Source of the DNA: Sporosarcina sp. Marseille-Q4943
GTDB taxonomy: Bacteria > Bacillota > Bacilli > Bacillales_A > Planococcaceae
Assembly: GCF_943736995.1 (NCBI RefSeq)
Contig: NZ_CALSFT010000002.1
Coordinates: forward strand, 372,001 to 436,000
Direction of reading: 5' to 3'
Length of the DNA stretch: 64,000 nt
Both the position numbers and the translations under genes were made by a program. Numbering within the stretch: position 1 is the first letter of the stretch; every line of letters begins with the position of its first letter. The notes under the pieces are model-generated. The model was not told where the DNA came from. It saw only the letters and a list, made by a program, of their open reading frames with translations, and made no database searches. Below, piece after piece: positions 48,011 through 57,394 of this stretch.

Positions 48011-51000
48011 TTGAAGAATCGTCATTTCACAAAGCTGTTCAGCACATTCTTGGCAATCATTCTCGTGCTAACAATGCTGACGCCACTCACTGCATCCGCC
48101 AACACGGATCCGGCTGAAACAGCTGACCAACCAACAAAACCGTTCAAACAGAACCTTGCCGATGAGAGCATTATGCAGCAAAAAGCCGCCATCGCCGAAC
48201 AGCTCAACTTGCTCGGGGGCGAAGCGAAACTGCATGAAGAGCTTCAAAACGTAACAGGGAATCAACAAGTCCCAGTCATCATCCATCTCTCTGAAAAATC
48301 AGTAGGACTCCAAAAAGGAATCCAAAAACTGGCAGGAAAATCATTCTCCCACGCAGAAGCGCAACAGACAAAACAAAAAGTGCGCAACCAGCAAGCTGCT
48401 GCGAAAAAAGAAATGGTCATCAAAGGCATCCAATTCAACGAAGGCTTTAGCTATGACACAGTTCTGAACGGAATGTCCGGGACTGTCAAAGCAGACGACC
48501 TTCCGAAACTTCTTGAAGTGAAAGGCGTCACACTCGTCGAACCGGACACGATCGTGCACGCATTCGAAAACGGAAACGACCTGAAGAAACCATCACCATC
48601 CGACTCGAATCTACAAAAGAAAGCCGGAAATGGACAAGTCGACATCGCCATGGACACTAGCATCGGCTTCCTCGGAATCGAAGCACTCTGGGCGGAAGGC
48701 TATGAAGGACAAGGCATCAAAGTCGCCGTCCTCGACACAGGAATCGACGCCGATCACCCAGACTTCCAAGGCATCTACAAAGGCGGCAAAAACTTCGTCC
48801 CGCATAACGATACGGACTACGCCCGTCCTCGCGCTGACGACGACGCTTCCGAAACATCGCCGCTTGACCGTCCGGCACATCGTCCGGAATTCAACGCAAA
48901 CGGCAGCTCGTTCTACACTTCCCACGGCACACACGTCGCGGGAACGATCGCAGCAATCGGCAGCAATGAATACGGCATTAAAGGGATCGCACCGAAAGTC
49001 GACCTATACGCATACCGTGTACTCGGCGCATACGGCAGCGGATCCACATCAGGCATCATCGCAGCAATCGACACAGCAGTCGACGAAGGCATGCACGTCA
49101 TCAACCTGTCGCTAGGCGGCGGTGCTAACTCCGAAACAGATGGCGCATCATTCGCCATCAACAACGCCATGCTCGCAGGCACAATCTCGGTCATCGCAAC
49201 AGGAAACTCCGGACCGAACCGCGGAACGATGGGCACACCAGCCACATCCCGCCTCGGCATCGCAGTCGGCAACACGACGAATCCTGAAGCGCACTACTCC
49301 GGCGACATCAACGTCAATGCCGGCAGCTACAACTTATCAAAAAAGCTTAGCCTAATGGGCACGACTTACGGCCAAGACCTCGCCACTCAACTTGACGGCG
49401 AATACAGCCTCGTCGCAGTCCCAGGCGTAGGCGCAGCAAAAGACTACACGGGACTTGACGTCAACGGCAAAGTAGCACTCGTCTCCCGAGGCGAAATCCC
49501 GTTCGTCGATAAAATCGCAGCTGCGAAAGCCAACGGCGCAATCGCGATCATCGTCCACAACTTTGCTGGCGGATCAGGCGCACCAGGCGCATCCGGCACA
49601 TTCCTTGGAGACGCATTCGAATTCATCCCGACATTCGACATGTCCCAAACGGACGGAGACGCAATCCGTGCAGCACTTGCACAAGCGGAAGGCACAATTT
49701 CATTCGGTAATTTCGATAAAACGATGACAGCAGGTGACGAAGTGAACAACTCCAGCTCTCGCGGACCGTCCACACCAAACTTCGACATCAAACCTGACGT
49801 CACAGCACCGGGAACGAACATCATGTCCACAATCCCGATGTACAAAGCGGACTTCCCAGATGCAACTTACGAACAAGCCTTCACTCGTAAAACGGGAACA
49901 TCCATGGCCACACCACATATTGCGGGAATCGCGGCGCTAGTGAAACAAGCGAATCCGAATTGGGATGCCTTCGACGTAAAAGTCGCGCTTTCCAACACAG
50001 CGAAGGTCCTTGACACTGACAAGTACGACGTATTCGCACAAGGGGCAGGCCGCGTACAAGCTTACGCAGCAGCGCACCCTGAAATCCTTGCATACGCAAT
50101 CGACACCGCAAACAATAACGGAGAAACTGTTGAAAACAAAAAAGGGACAGTGACATTCGGACCACAATCCCTTAAAGAAGGAGATATCTCCGTCGAAAAA
50201 CAGATTGTCGTGAAAAACATGAATGGCAACGGCGGCACGTACAACGCCACTGTCGAAGTGACAAAAGGCTTTGCAGACGCAGCCGTCACAATCGACAAGC
50301 CGACATTCACGCTATCCGGCGAGCAACTGCTCAACGTTACATTGACGGCTTCCCAAAATGTGAACACACCATCTGGATCTGAAATTCTTGGATATATTCA
50401 CATTACAGGTGGCAGCACAACTGCATCATTGCCATTCGCAGCCGACTTCGGCGATGCACCGGCAGATGCAATTAAAGACATGCGCGTTTCGGAAACAGAC
50501 TTGAGCTTCAACGGCGACGGTGTGAAGGATGAAGCGATGCTTTACTTCACACTCACGGGCAACGTCACAACAAATTATATTGAGCTTTGGGACATCATGA
50601 ACCCTGATGGCGGCGCGTACGGGGACGGCTACATCGGCTACCTGCACGCGGGTTCTGCATTAGGCGCAGGATCGTACCAGCTCAGAATAGCTGGAGAATA
50701 CAGGCCATGGGGCGGCACTGGTCCAACAATGATTCCGGACGGCCTCTACACGATCGACTTCACGGCACTGACGGTATCCGGCAATCCGCCTATCATCAGT
50801 GACTTCGTAGGACCGGTCGTCGTTAAATCGACAGCAGGTACAATCGAAGGCGCGGTCGAAGGTACAACAGCATCCGGCCAAATCGATGATGCCTATATCG
50901 TCTACCAAGAGGAACTTGCGCAATACGGCATTGGCTACGACATCAACACAAAACTAAAAGCATCTTACGAAGTGTTGAAAGGTGAGGAAGTCGTCGCATC

Positions 51001-51931
51001 CGGCCCGGTTAACCTCGAGCAAGACGGCACATTCACTTTCGAACTTCCTGAGCTCAACAAAAACGAAAACTCCGTCAAAGTGAAATATGAAGACGCTGCT
51101 GGCAATAAAGCCGAAGCGATCATCTACAATGCCGGCGACCAAGTAGGCGACGAAGTCGCATACTCCGTCAATCACGAATCACTTACGCTTGAAGTCGGCG
51201 CATCAGAGCAATTGACAGTAACTGAAACGACGAAGAAAGCGGACGGAACGACAGAAGAGAAGGACGTCACGGCTGAAGCGACATTCACATCTGCTGACGC
51301 TTCAATTGCAACAGTCGAAAACGGCAACGTCACAGCAGTTGCTGCGGGCACGACCGAAATCACTGTCACGTACAAAGACTTCTCGGAAAGTGTCCTCGTA
51401 ACTGTCGCAGCTGAAGTAGAGCCGGAGCCAGAACCAGAACCGGACAATAGCTACGTCGTCACGGAAGAGATTGTTTCACAATCCGGCAACAAGATCGTTA
51501 TTGATGTGACTTCAATGCAAGGGGAAGTCGACATCGTAATTAACACTTCCGTCATGAGTGCAATCGAACGTTCTAAGAAAGACGTTGTCATCCACAAAGA
51601 TGGTGCTGTCTACTCCCTTCAAAAAAATCTATTGAAGGCATTGAAAGGTGACATCACGATTTCGGTAGCAAGTAATGACGCAACGGGAGTAGCCAACGCG
51701 GTTTCCGACATTTACTCAATCACTTTCTGGACCGGAATCGGGGAAGCGAAACAACAAGTGACGCGCCTTGGTCATTCAATCGATATCGTCATGCCAGTCA
51801 ACACGAGCAGCAAGCAAGTCCGCGTGATCGACGCGAACACAATTGAAGAAGTTGCCAAAAAAGCAAACGTCAAAAACGGCACAGTCAGCTTCTCCGCTAA
51901 TACTGGCGGCAGCTTCGTAGCCACCAACTAA
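48011..51931 (+). CDS. Large secreted subtilisin-like protease (Vpr-like) with PA and bacterial Ig-like domains
   Basis: Extracellular serine protease of 1306 residues. Order: signal peptide (about 1-30), I9-type propeptide (about 85-185), S8 domain with Asp242 (AVLDTGIDADH), His305 (SHGTHVAG), the oxyanion Asn in ATGNSGP and Ser631 (GTSMATPH). A protease-associated domain is inserted at about 455-560, as in Vpr. Fibronectin-like segments follow, a BIG2-type Ig domain (about 1055-1137), a PEPEPEPEP linker and an unrecognised C-terminal domain. There is no LPxTG or SLH anchor, so it is probably released. The start is TTG 48011 after AAGGGGG at 47994-48000. It ends at a strong terminator. Confidence 0.92.
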   Translation: MKNRHFTKLFSTFLAIILVLTMLTPLTASANTDPAETADQPTKPFKQNLADESIMQQKAAIAEQLNLLGGEAKLHEELQNVTGNQQVPVIIHLSEKSVGLQKGIQKLAGKSFSHAEAQQTKQKVRNQQAAAKKEMVIKGIQFNEGFSYDTVLNGMSGTVKADDLPKLLEVKGVTLVEPDTIVHAFENGNDLKKPSPSDSNLQKKAGNGQVDIAMDTSIGFLGIEALWAEGYEGQGIKVAVLDTGIDADHPDFQGIYKGGKNFVPHNDTDYARPRADDDASETSPLDRPAHRPEFNANGSSFYTSHGTHVAGTIAAIGSNEYGIKGIAPKVDLYAYRVLGAYGSGSTSGIIAAIDTAVDEGMHVINLSLGGGANSETDGASFAINNAMLAGTISVIATGNSGPNRGTMGTPATSRLGIAVGNTTNPEAHYSGDINVNAGSYNLSKKLSLMGTTYGQDLATQLDGEYSLVAVPGVGAAKDYTGLDVNGKVALVSRGEIPFVDKIAAAKANGAIAIIVHNFAGGSGAPGASGTFLGDAFEFIPTFDMSQTDGDAIRAALAQAEGTISFGNFDKTMTAGDEVNNSSSRGPSTPNFDIKPDVTAPGTNIMSTIPMYKADFPDATYEQAFTRKTGTSMATPHIAGIAALVKQANPNWDAFDVKVALSNTAKVLDTDKYDVFAQGAGRVQAYAAAHPEILAYAIDTANNNGETVENKKGTVTFGPQSLKEGDISVEKQIVVKNMNGNGGTYNATVEVTKGFADAAVTIDKPTFTLSGEQLLNVTLTASQNVNTPSGSEILGYIHITGGSTTASLPFAADFGDAPADAIKDMRVSETDLSFNGDGVKDEAMLYFTLTGNVTTNYIELWDIMNPDGGAYGDGYIGYLHAGSALGAGSYQLRIAGEYRPWGGTGPTMIPDGLYTIDFTALTVSGNPPIISDFVGPVVVKSTAGTIEGAVEGTTASGQIDDAYIVYQEELAQYGIGYDINTKLKASYEVLKGEEVVASGPVNLEQDGTFTFELPELNKNENSVKVKYEDAAGNKAEAIIYNAGDQVGDEVAYSVNHESLTLEVGASEQLTVTETTKKADGTTEEKDVTAEATFTSADASIATVENGNVTAVAAGTTEITVTYKDFSESVLVTVAAEVEPEPEPEPDNSYVVTEEIVSQSGNKIVIDVTSMQGEVDIVINTSVMSAIERSKKDVVIHKDGAVYSLQKNLLKALKGDITISVASNDATGVANAVSDIYSITFWTGIGEAKQQVTRLGHSIDIVMPVNTSSKQVRVIDANTIEEVAKKANVKNGTVSFSANTGGSFVATN

Positions 51932-51935
51932 TCCA

Positions 51936-51970
51936 AAACCAGCCTTTCCGCTTCCCGGAAAGGCTGGTTT
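51936..51970 (+). terminator. Intrinsic terminator of the subtilase gene
   Basis: Fifteen-bp perfect stem beginning AAACCAGCC, 5-nt loop, ending in TTT. Confidence 0.93.
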
Positions 51971-51974
51971 CATT

Positions 51975-52080
51975 ACGCATCAAAAACGCATAACTGGAGC
52001 TAATCACGCATAAATCCTCCCAAAAGCTCATAAACCCGCCCAGAAACGCATTAATGCTAAAATTCACGCATAACGCCTCC
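51975..52080 (+). repeat. Phased repeat array, CGCATAAA family, 5-6 units
   Basis: GCATA at 51988, 52008, 52028 (TCATA), 52048 (GCATT), 52068, 20 nt apart; an out-of-phase GCATC lies at 51977. Here the array precedes the associated element rather than following it. Confidence 0.85.
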
Positions 52081-52081
52081 C

Positions 52082-52108
52082 TTAATTTGTCAAAAGCATT
52101 CAGCGCGA
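52082..52108 (+). repeat. Array-associated element, copy D
   Basis: TTAATTTGTCAAAAGCATTC then AGCGCGA. Abuts the last unit of the preceding array. From 52109 to 52260 there is AT-rich sequence with no feature I can name. Confidence 0.7.
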
Positions 52109-52260
52109 TAGACAAATCCCACGCCAAAAACATCCCCGCGTGTACTCAAATACTCATAAACTATCTCAGTTAAAACATATATCTAGTTTAAAACTTTTAA
52201 AAAGGTGTAATATAGTAATAGAATTGAAACAATCGTAAAAATAAAGGATGTGCATCCAAG

Positions 52261-52866
52261 ATGAGCCCAAATCAAAAAGCTTCCGAACTGCTGCAAACAA
52301 AAACGGACATCCAAAACTGGGGCGCCCGCCGCGCTTCCCGGATCAGGAAGTACAAAACGACATCCAGGCACGTTACAGACTACATCGTCCTTGACTTCGA
52401 AACGACAGGTTTCCGGGCTGGCGCTGACCGCATCATCCAAATCGGGGCACTCAAATACATCGGCCACGAGCGTGTCGGTGTCCTGAACACCTTCATCAAC
52501 CCGCAACGCCACATACCGGCGTCCATCACCCGTCTCACAGGCATAACGAACGAAATGGTCCAATGGGCACCGACCATTGAGAATAAAATCGACGACCTTC
52601 TCGAATTCATCGGCGACCTGCCGATCATAGCCCACAACGCCAGCTTCGACATGGGTTTTCTCTACGCCCTCGACAACATCGAAGGCATCAAAATTCCCGA
52701 ATACACCGTCATCGACACCGTCAAACTGGCACGCAAAACAATTACAGAAACGCCCAACCACAAACTTGGCACACTGGCGAAGCACCTCCAACTCGAACAC
52801 GACGCCCACGACGCAATCGGCGATTGTCTCGCAACCGCAGCCATCTACCAATACTGTACCCAGTAA
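52261..52866 (+). CDS. DnaQ-family 3'-5' exonuclease
   Basis: The 201-residue protein has an N-terminal basic extension (about 1-40) and the DEDDh exonuclease fold: motif I VLDFETTG, motif II HNASFDMGF and motif III HDAIGDC with the general-base His. This matches the stand-alone DnaQ/PolC-epsilon-like exonucleases of Firmicutes; it is too small for PolC or DinG. The start ATG 52261 has AAAGGATG about 10 nt upstream. Likely roles are proofreading or repair-associated ssDNA degradation; the substrate cannot be read from sequence. Terminator overlaps the stop. Confidence 0.88.
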   Translation: MSPNQKASELLQTKTDIQNWGARRASRIRKYKTTSRHVTDYIVLDFETTGFRAGADRIIQIGALKYIGHERVGVLNTFINPQRHIPASITRLTGITNEMVQWAPTIENKIDDLLEFIGDLPIIAHNASFDMGFLYALDNIEGIKIPEYTVIDTVKLARKTITETPNHKLGTLAKHLQLEHDAHDAIGDCLATAAIYQYCTQ

Positions 52867-52889
52867 ACCGCCAAAAGTGGCGGTTTTTT
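52865..52889 (+). terminator. Intrinsic terminator of the exonuclease gene
   Basis: AAACCGCC / GGCGGTTT with AAAAGT loop and T-run; the stem starts within the stop codon. Confidence 0.92.
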
Positions 52890-52914
52890 AATTTGTCAAA
52901 ACCATTCAGCGCGA
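52890..52914 (+). repeat. Array-associated element, copy E
   Basis: AATTTGTCAAAACCATTCAG plus CGCGA, fused directly to the T-run of the preceding terminator. Copies F and H share the same core. Confidence 0.75.
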
Positions 52915-52962
52915 TCAATCAACGTCATTCGAACCATCAATTCTCCACGTAGGCACTAAATC

Positions 52963-53142
52963 ACGCATAAATCTCTCCAAAAACTCATAAACCCTCCCAA
53001 ACGCGCATAAATCCAATAACTCACGCATAAACCCTTCCAGAAACGCATAACGCCGCCAACTTACGCATAACCCGAAAGAATCACGCATATCCCAAAAAAC
53101 ATCCGCATAACCTCCCACATCCACGCATAAACTCTATCAACC
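52963..53142 (+). repeat. Phased repeat array, CGCATAAA family, 9 units of exactly 20 nt
   Basis: GCATA (TCATA once) at 52965, 52985, 53005, 53025, 53045, 53065, 53085, 53105 and 53125. Lies between copy E of the associated element and the second NERD gene, whose start is about 140 nt further. Confidence 0.95.
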
Positions 53143-53282
53143 AACTAGCAATATTCAATTTTAACTGCCGAAATCGAAGCAAAACGCAATTTTAAACGCC
53201 AAAAACGCCCCAAAATGCAATCTTGACCCAAAGTATTCCATCCGCGCAGTAAGCAAGCTAAACTAAACATGAGGTGAATAAA

Positions 53283-54254
53283 TTGATCTACAAAAAACGG
53301 ACAATGCCAAACGAACTGAAAGCACTCCTATCCCTAGACAAACGCCTGCCAAACAACCATATGAAAAAGCACGAAGTCAAAAAAAATCTCCTTATCTGCC
53401 AAGCAGGCTACAACGGCGAACTCGAATTTGACGCCCATATCGCAGAATTCCAGCCGGACTACCCGCACGCCATCCTCCACGACCTTTACCTACGACAAGA
53501 CGGCGCTTATTTCCAAATCGACTCGCTTGTCATTACGCCATCATCGATCACCGTCGTCGAAGTGAAAAACCACAAAGACAAAACGGTCATCAAGGCGAAC
53601 CCAACCCAATTCATTAGAGTGTTCCAAAACGGAGACCGCAAACCGATGCGCAATCCGTACATCGAAATCGACCGGAAAATCCACTTCCTGAAAAACTGGC
53701 TCAACATCCGCGGCATCCAAATCCCGATCGACGGCCTTCTCATATTTGCACATACGAACGAACTCTCCATCGAGCACCCGTCGCCCGAAATGAAAACAAT
53801 CTTCACATACGAAGCGCCCGCCCATTTCCGGTCGCTTCCCATGAATGAACACATACTCGACGGACACGCCATCCATAACTTGGCAACCGCGATGCTCGAA
53901 CACCATAAAGACTACAATCCATTCCCGCTCGCCGACCTATACGCCATTGCCCCCGAAGACATCACACCCGGCGTCATATGCCCAAGCTGCGACCGGCCTG
54001 GCATGAGGTGGGGGAGGGAGAAGTGGAACTGCCCATCGTGCGGCCACGCCGGAAAAACCGAACACCAACAAACCGTCCAAGACTGGTTCATGCTCATCAA
54101 ACCCCAAATGACGAACCGCGAATTCCGCTACTTCACCCAGCTCAACAACCGCAATGTTGCCCGGAGCCTGCTAGCCAAGTCCGGCCTCCAGCTCATCGGC
54201 GAACGCAAAGCCGCTCACTATGTACTAATGAAAGAACTAACTCCATCCCCATAA
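53283..54254 (+). CDS. NERD-domain protein with zinc ribbon (copy 2)
   Basis: Paralogue of the 6445-7383 protein over its whole length. The 323-residue product has the NERD domain at about 38-155 with candidate catalytic D80 (FQIDSLVITP) and E93/K95 (VVEVKNHKDK), a zinc ribbon (C233, C236, C250, C253) and the same WFMLIKPQMTNREFRYF C-terminal block. Unlike copy 1, its base composition matches the surroundings. The start is TTG 53283, 6 nt from GAGGTG at 53271-53276; the frame opens at GTG 53274 inside that RBS. Phased arrays lie on both sides. Conserved D...ExK spacing supports an active nuclease; substrate unknown. Confidence 0.82.
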   Translation: MIYKKRTMPNELKALLSLDKRLPNNHMKKHEVKKNLLICQAGYNGELEFDAHIAEFQPDYPHAILHDLYLRQDGAYFQIDSLVITPSSITVVEVKNHKDKTVIKANPTQFIRVFQNGDRKPMRNPYIEIDRKIHFLKNWLNIRGIQIPIDGLLIFAHTNELSIEHPSPEMKTIFTYEAPAHFRSLPMNEHILDGHAIHNLATAMLEHHKDYNPFPLADLYAIAPEDITPGVICPSCDRPGMRWGREKWNCPSCGHAGKTEHQQTVQDWFMLIKPQMTNREFRYFTQLNNRNVARSLLAKSGLQLIGERKAAHYVLMKELTPSP

Positions 54255-54259
54255 TTAGC

Positions 54260-54282
54260 GCTCCATCCCAGGAGCATTTTTT
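54260..54282 (+). terminator. Intrinsic terminator of NERD gene 2
   Basis: Short stem GCTCC / GGAGC with six T; weak but well placed. Confidence 0.65.
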
Positions 54283-54307
54283 GATTTGTCAAAACCATTC
54301 AGCGCAA
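54283..54307 (+). repeat. Array-associated element, copy F
   Basis: GATTTGTCAAAACCATTCAG then CGCAA, directly after the T-run of the NERD terminator. Confidence 0.72.
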
Positions 54308-54354
54308 TCCACACCCTCTATATAATAGAAGAAACGCCGCGACCTCCCGAAAAG

Positions 54355-54514
54355 CCGCATAAACTCGCCCAAAAACGCATAAACTCTCACAACCGCGCAT
54401 AACCGCCGCTAAATCCGCATAAACTCCCACAACCACGCATAACCGCCGCCAGCGACGCATAAATCGCAATTTCCACGCATAAATCGCCGAACTCACGCAT
54501 AACCTTCCGCGCCC
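54355..54514 (+). repeat. Phased repeat array, CGCATAAA family, 8 units of exactly 20 nt
   Basis: GCATA at 54357, 54377, 54397, 54417, 54437, 54457, 54477 and 54497. It follows the second NERD gene and precedes yhdT. Confidence 0.95.
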
Positions 54515-54625
54515 GCCCTCCCAAATCCTATCAAACTCCAAATACCCCTCCCAAAAACAAGGAATTCCTGTATAATCAACCTAAAAGACTTAAAACGAAC
54601 TTCAAACGAAAGGAGCTATCAACAA

Positions 54626-54946
54626 ATGTCCAGCAATCCCAAGCCGCCCGAACAATACAAGCCCGATCCGCGCTTCAAAATCGCGCACAAAGAAGCACTC
54701 ATCGGCATTGGACTAGCAATATTCAACTTCATCTGGTGGTACGGCTTCGCCTACGGACTCGGATCCCGCCCACCTGAAGAATATACATACATTTTCGGCC
54801 TGCCCGACTGGTTCTTCTACAGCTGCGTCGTCGGCTTTATTTTAATGTCTATAATCGTCATCATCATCACTAAATTCGTACTCAAAGAAGTCCCGCTCGA
54901 CGCGGACCCGTACGCTGAAACAAAGGAGGAATCCCCAAAATCATGA
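54626..54946 (+). CDS. yhdT: YhdT-like membrane protein (DUF997)
   Basis: Small two-helix membrane protein found upstream of panF in many bacteria; probably an accessory subunit. The 106-residue product has helices at about 28-48 and 67-92 and a short acidic tail. AAAGGAGC at 54609-54616. Stop and panF start overlap as ATGA, so translation is coupled. Function not established. Confidence 0.85.
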   Translation: MSSNPKPPEQYKPDPRFKIAHKEALIGIGLAIFNFIWWYGFAYGLGSRPPEEYTYIFGLPDWFFYSCVVGFILMSIIVIIITKFVLKEVPLDADPYAETKEESPKS

Positions 54947-56385
54947 ACATCCAAGTCATCATCCCGCTCGTCATTTTCCTCGTCGCGATCTTCGCCATCG
55001 GCTTCATCGCGTCGAAACAAATGAGCTCAACCGGCGGATTCCTCCAAGAATACTTCCTCGGAGGACGCGAACTCGGCGGCTTCGTCCTTGCCATGACGAT
55101 GGTCGCCACATACGGCAGCGCATCGAGCTTCCTCGGAGGACCCGGAACCGCATACACAGTCGGCTTCGGCTGGATCCTGCTCGCCATGACTCAAGTCGTC
55201 ACCGGCTATTTTGTCCTGCTCATCCTTGGGAAGAAATTCGCCATCTTGGGGCGCAAATACAACGCCGTTACGATGATCGACTTCCTGAAAGCGCGCTACA
55301 ACAGCCCGGTCGTCGCAATTCTATCAGCCATCGCCATCATCATTTTCCTTTTCTCCGCCATGACCGCGCAATGGGTCGGCGGGGGACGGCTCATCGAATC
55401 GCTCACCGGGCTCCAGTACACATCGGCGCTCTTCATCTTCGCGATTTCGGTCCTCGTCTACGTGACGATCGGCGGATTCCGTGCCGTCGCCCTGACCGAC
55501 GCCGTCCAAGGAGCAATCATGGTCGTCGGCACACTCATCCTGCTCATCGGCGTCATCATCGCGGGCGGGGGAGTGCCTGCGATCATGCAGGATTTATTGA
55601 ATGAAAACCCGAGACTCGTCACGCCATTCGGAGCGGACGGAACTCTTACGGCCGCCTACGTATCGTCCTTCTGGATACTCGTCGGCGTCGGCGTCGTCGG
55701 CCTCCCGCAAATGGCCGTCCGCGCCATGAGCTACAAAAGCTCCCGCGCCATGCACCGGGCACTCGTCATCGGCACGATCGTCACCGGCTTCATCATGCTC
55801 AACATGCACCTGATCGGTGTCTTTGCAAGGCCCGTCATGCCGGGAATCACCGTAGGGGACAAGGTCATTCCGTTAATCGCGCTCGAAGTTTTGCCCCCGT
55901 GGCTAGCGGGCATCGTCCTCGCGGCACCGATGGCGGCCATCATGTCGACCGTCGACTCGCTATTGCTGCTCGTCAGTTCAGCGATCGTCAAAGACGTCTA
56001 CTTGAACTTCATCAAACCGGAAGCGAGCGAAAAGCGGGTCAAACAAATAAGCATCGGCGTTACGGGCATCTTAGGAATCATCGTCTTCCTGCTCGCCCTG
56101 CAACCGCCTGACCTGCTCATCTTCCTGAACCTATTCGCATTCGGAGGACTGGAAGCCGCCTTCATCTGGCCGATCGTCCTCGGACTGTACTGGAAATACG
56201 GCAACAAACACGGCGCCATACTCAGTATGATCACCGGCATCGCAAGCTACATCGCGATCCACTTCTACAACGCAAATTACGGCAACCTACTAGGCGTCCA
56301 CACAGTCACGATCCCCGTCGTCCTGTCCTTAATCGCCTACATCATCGGCTCCCTCGCCATCCAGCGAAAAGCCTTCAGATTCTAA
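54943..56385 (+). CDS. panF: Sodium/pantothenate symporter
   Basis: Na+-driven uptake of pantothenate for coenzyme A synthesis. The 480-residue solute:sodium symporter has about 13 membrane helices with the family motifs FLGGRELGGF, YGSASSFLGGPG and GFGWILLAMTQ, and the SSS core GGFRAVALTDAVQG. The terminator at 56389-56424 closes the yhdT-panF operon. The substrate is assigned from the YhdT partnership and PanF similarity. Confidence 0.88.
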   Translation: MNIQVIIPLVIFLVAIFAIGFIASKQMSSTGGFLQEYFLGGRELGGFVLAMTMVATYGSASSFLGGPGTAYTVGFGWILLAMTQVVTGYFVLLILGKKFAILGRKYNAVTMIDFLKARYNSPVVAILSAIAIIIFLFSAMTAQWVGGGRLIESLTGLQYTSALFIFAISVLVYVTIGGFRAVALTDAVQGAIMVVGTLILLIGVIIAGGGVPAIMQDLLNENPRLVTPFGADGTLTAAYVSSFWILVGVGVVGLPQMAVRAMSYKSSRAMHRALVIGTIVTGFIMLNMHLIGVFARPVMPGITVGDKVIPLIALEVLPPWLAGIVLAAPMAAIMSTVDSLLLLVSSAIVKDVYLNFIKPEASEKRVKQISIGVTGILGIIVFLLALQPPDLLIFLNLFAFGGLEAAFIWPIVLGLYWKYGNKHGAILSMITGIASYIAIHFYNANYGNLLGVHTVTIPVVLSLIAYIIGSLAIQRKAFRF

Positions 56386-56388
56386 ATG

Positions 56389-56424
56389 AAAAGCGGACTC
56401 CCACAACCGAGGAGTCCGCTTTTT
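56389..56424 (+). terminator. Intrinsic terminator of yhdT-panF
   Basis: Thirteen-bp stem AAAAGCGGACTCC / GGAGTCCGCTTTT and T-run. Confidence 0.94.
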
Positions 56425-56435
56425 CCATTGTAAAA

Positions 56436-56570
56436 ACGCATAAACTAAAAAACTCACGCATAAATTCCCCAAATTACGCATAAACTCCGTTATCCACTCA
56501 TAACTCCCGCCAATCACGCATAAACGTCTACAAACACGCATAAATCCCAAATCCTGGGCATAACGCCTTC
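56436..56570 (+). repeat. Phased repeat array, CGCATAAA family, 7 units of exactly 20 nt
   Basis: GCATA at 56438, 56458, 56478, 56498 (TCATA), 56518, 56538 and 56558. It precedes copy G of the associated element. Confidence 0.94.
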
Positions 56571-56573
56571 AAT

Positions 56574-56606
56574 CAACCCCTAATTTGTCAAAACTATTAA
56601 GCGCGA
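56574..56606 (+). repeat. Array-associated element, copy G
   Basis: CAACCCCTAATTTGTCAAAA followed by CTATTAAGCGCGA; about three differences from copy H over 33 nt. From 56607 to 56788 there is no further feature except AAAGGGGG at 56725 without a usable long ORF. Confidence 0.72.
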
Positions 56607-56788
56607 ACAAGGGATTGTAGTCCAAAACATTCTCCGCGGACACAAGTCAGCTAAACTCCTGCGACTCTCCACTAGTTTTCAATAAAGTAATAGGTGATAT
56701 ACACATATAAGATAAATAGTTACGAAAGGGGGAAAATATTGTTTGGAGTATAAAATAATTAAAGTTTTATATTCCTCACAATATAATT

Positions 56789-57256
56789 ATGGCTATAATA
56801 TTCTATTTAAAAGAGAACGGTAAAAGTCAGGTAATATCGGAAATATCAAAGATTATTCAAATGGGAATCGAAGGAGATAGCAACGCACAACAATTGGCGA
56901 AGTTTTTACGGCAAGGACTTCAGCAATTATCTTCTGTAGGCATTCCAGCTAATAAAGAACTTATCATGATTGGGGAAAATGAGAATGGACATAAAAGGAC
57001 ATTTCGGCTTTTTAAAGAGCTTATATGTAATCGTCCATTAAATGAATTAAGAGTAAATCGAAGGAAACCTGGTGCTTTTAGAGCCATTTTCTTCGAATAT
57101 GAATACGAGGGAGAGCAACTGTTACTATTTACAAAAGCAGTTATCAAGAAAGGCGATCCAAATCCCCCGGAATTCCAAAAAGCAATCAGGGAAAGTGAAA
57201 GATTATATGATAAGTTTCACCAGAATCCTGATAAATACATAAGAGAGGATGAGTAA
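56789..57256 (+). CDS. Lone RelE/HigB-like (phage Gp49-type) toxin-family protein
   Basis: The 155-residue protein has the ParE/RelE-superfamily pattern: an N-terminal I-I-F-Y-L-K-E-N-G-K-S, a long helical hairpin, then the catalytic-type strand block PLNELRVNRRKPGAFRAIFF, LLLFTKAVIKKG and a C-terminal helix. This is the HigB/Gp49 layout of ribosome-dependent mRNA interferases. AT-rich compared with neighbours, so probably acquired. I find no helix-turn-helix antitoxin gene upstream or downstream: a 16-codon GTG frame follows the stop at once, then a terminator. The RBS is poor. It may be a relic or use an antitoxin elsewhere. Confidence 0.7.
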   Translation: MAIIFYLKENGKSQVISEISKIIQMGIEGDSNAQQLAKFLRQGLQQLSSVGIPANKELIMIGENENGHKRTFRLFKELICNRPLNELRVNRRKPGAFRAIFFEYEYEGEQLLLFTKAVIKKGDPNPPEFQKAIRESERLYDKFHQNPDKYIREDE

Positions 57257-57287
57257 TGTGAAGAACCTTAACAAGCAACATGATGAT

Positions 57288-57320
57288 GGATCTCACCGCA
57301 ACTATTGAGATCCTTTTTTT
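57288..57320 (+). terminator. Intrinsic terminator after the toxin-like gene
   Basis: Eight-bp perfect stem GGATCTCA / TGAGATCC and seven T. Confidence 0.93.
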
Positions 57321-57394
57321 ACTAACTCCCGCATTAACCCCCTCCCATATGCTAAACTAAACTCTATCGACCAAAAGAAAGAAGGCACCCAACC

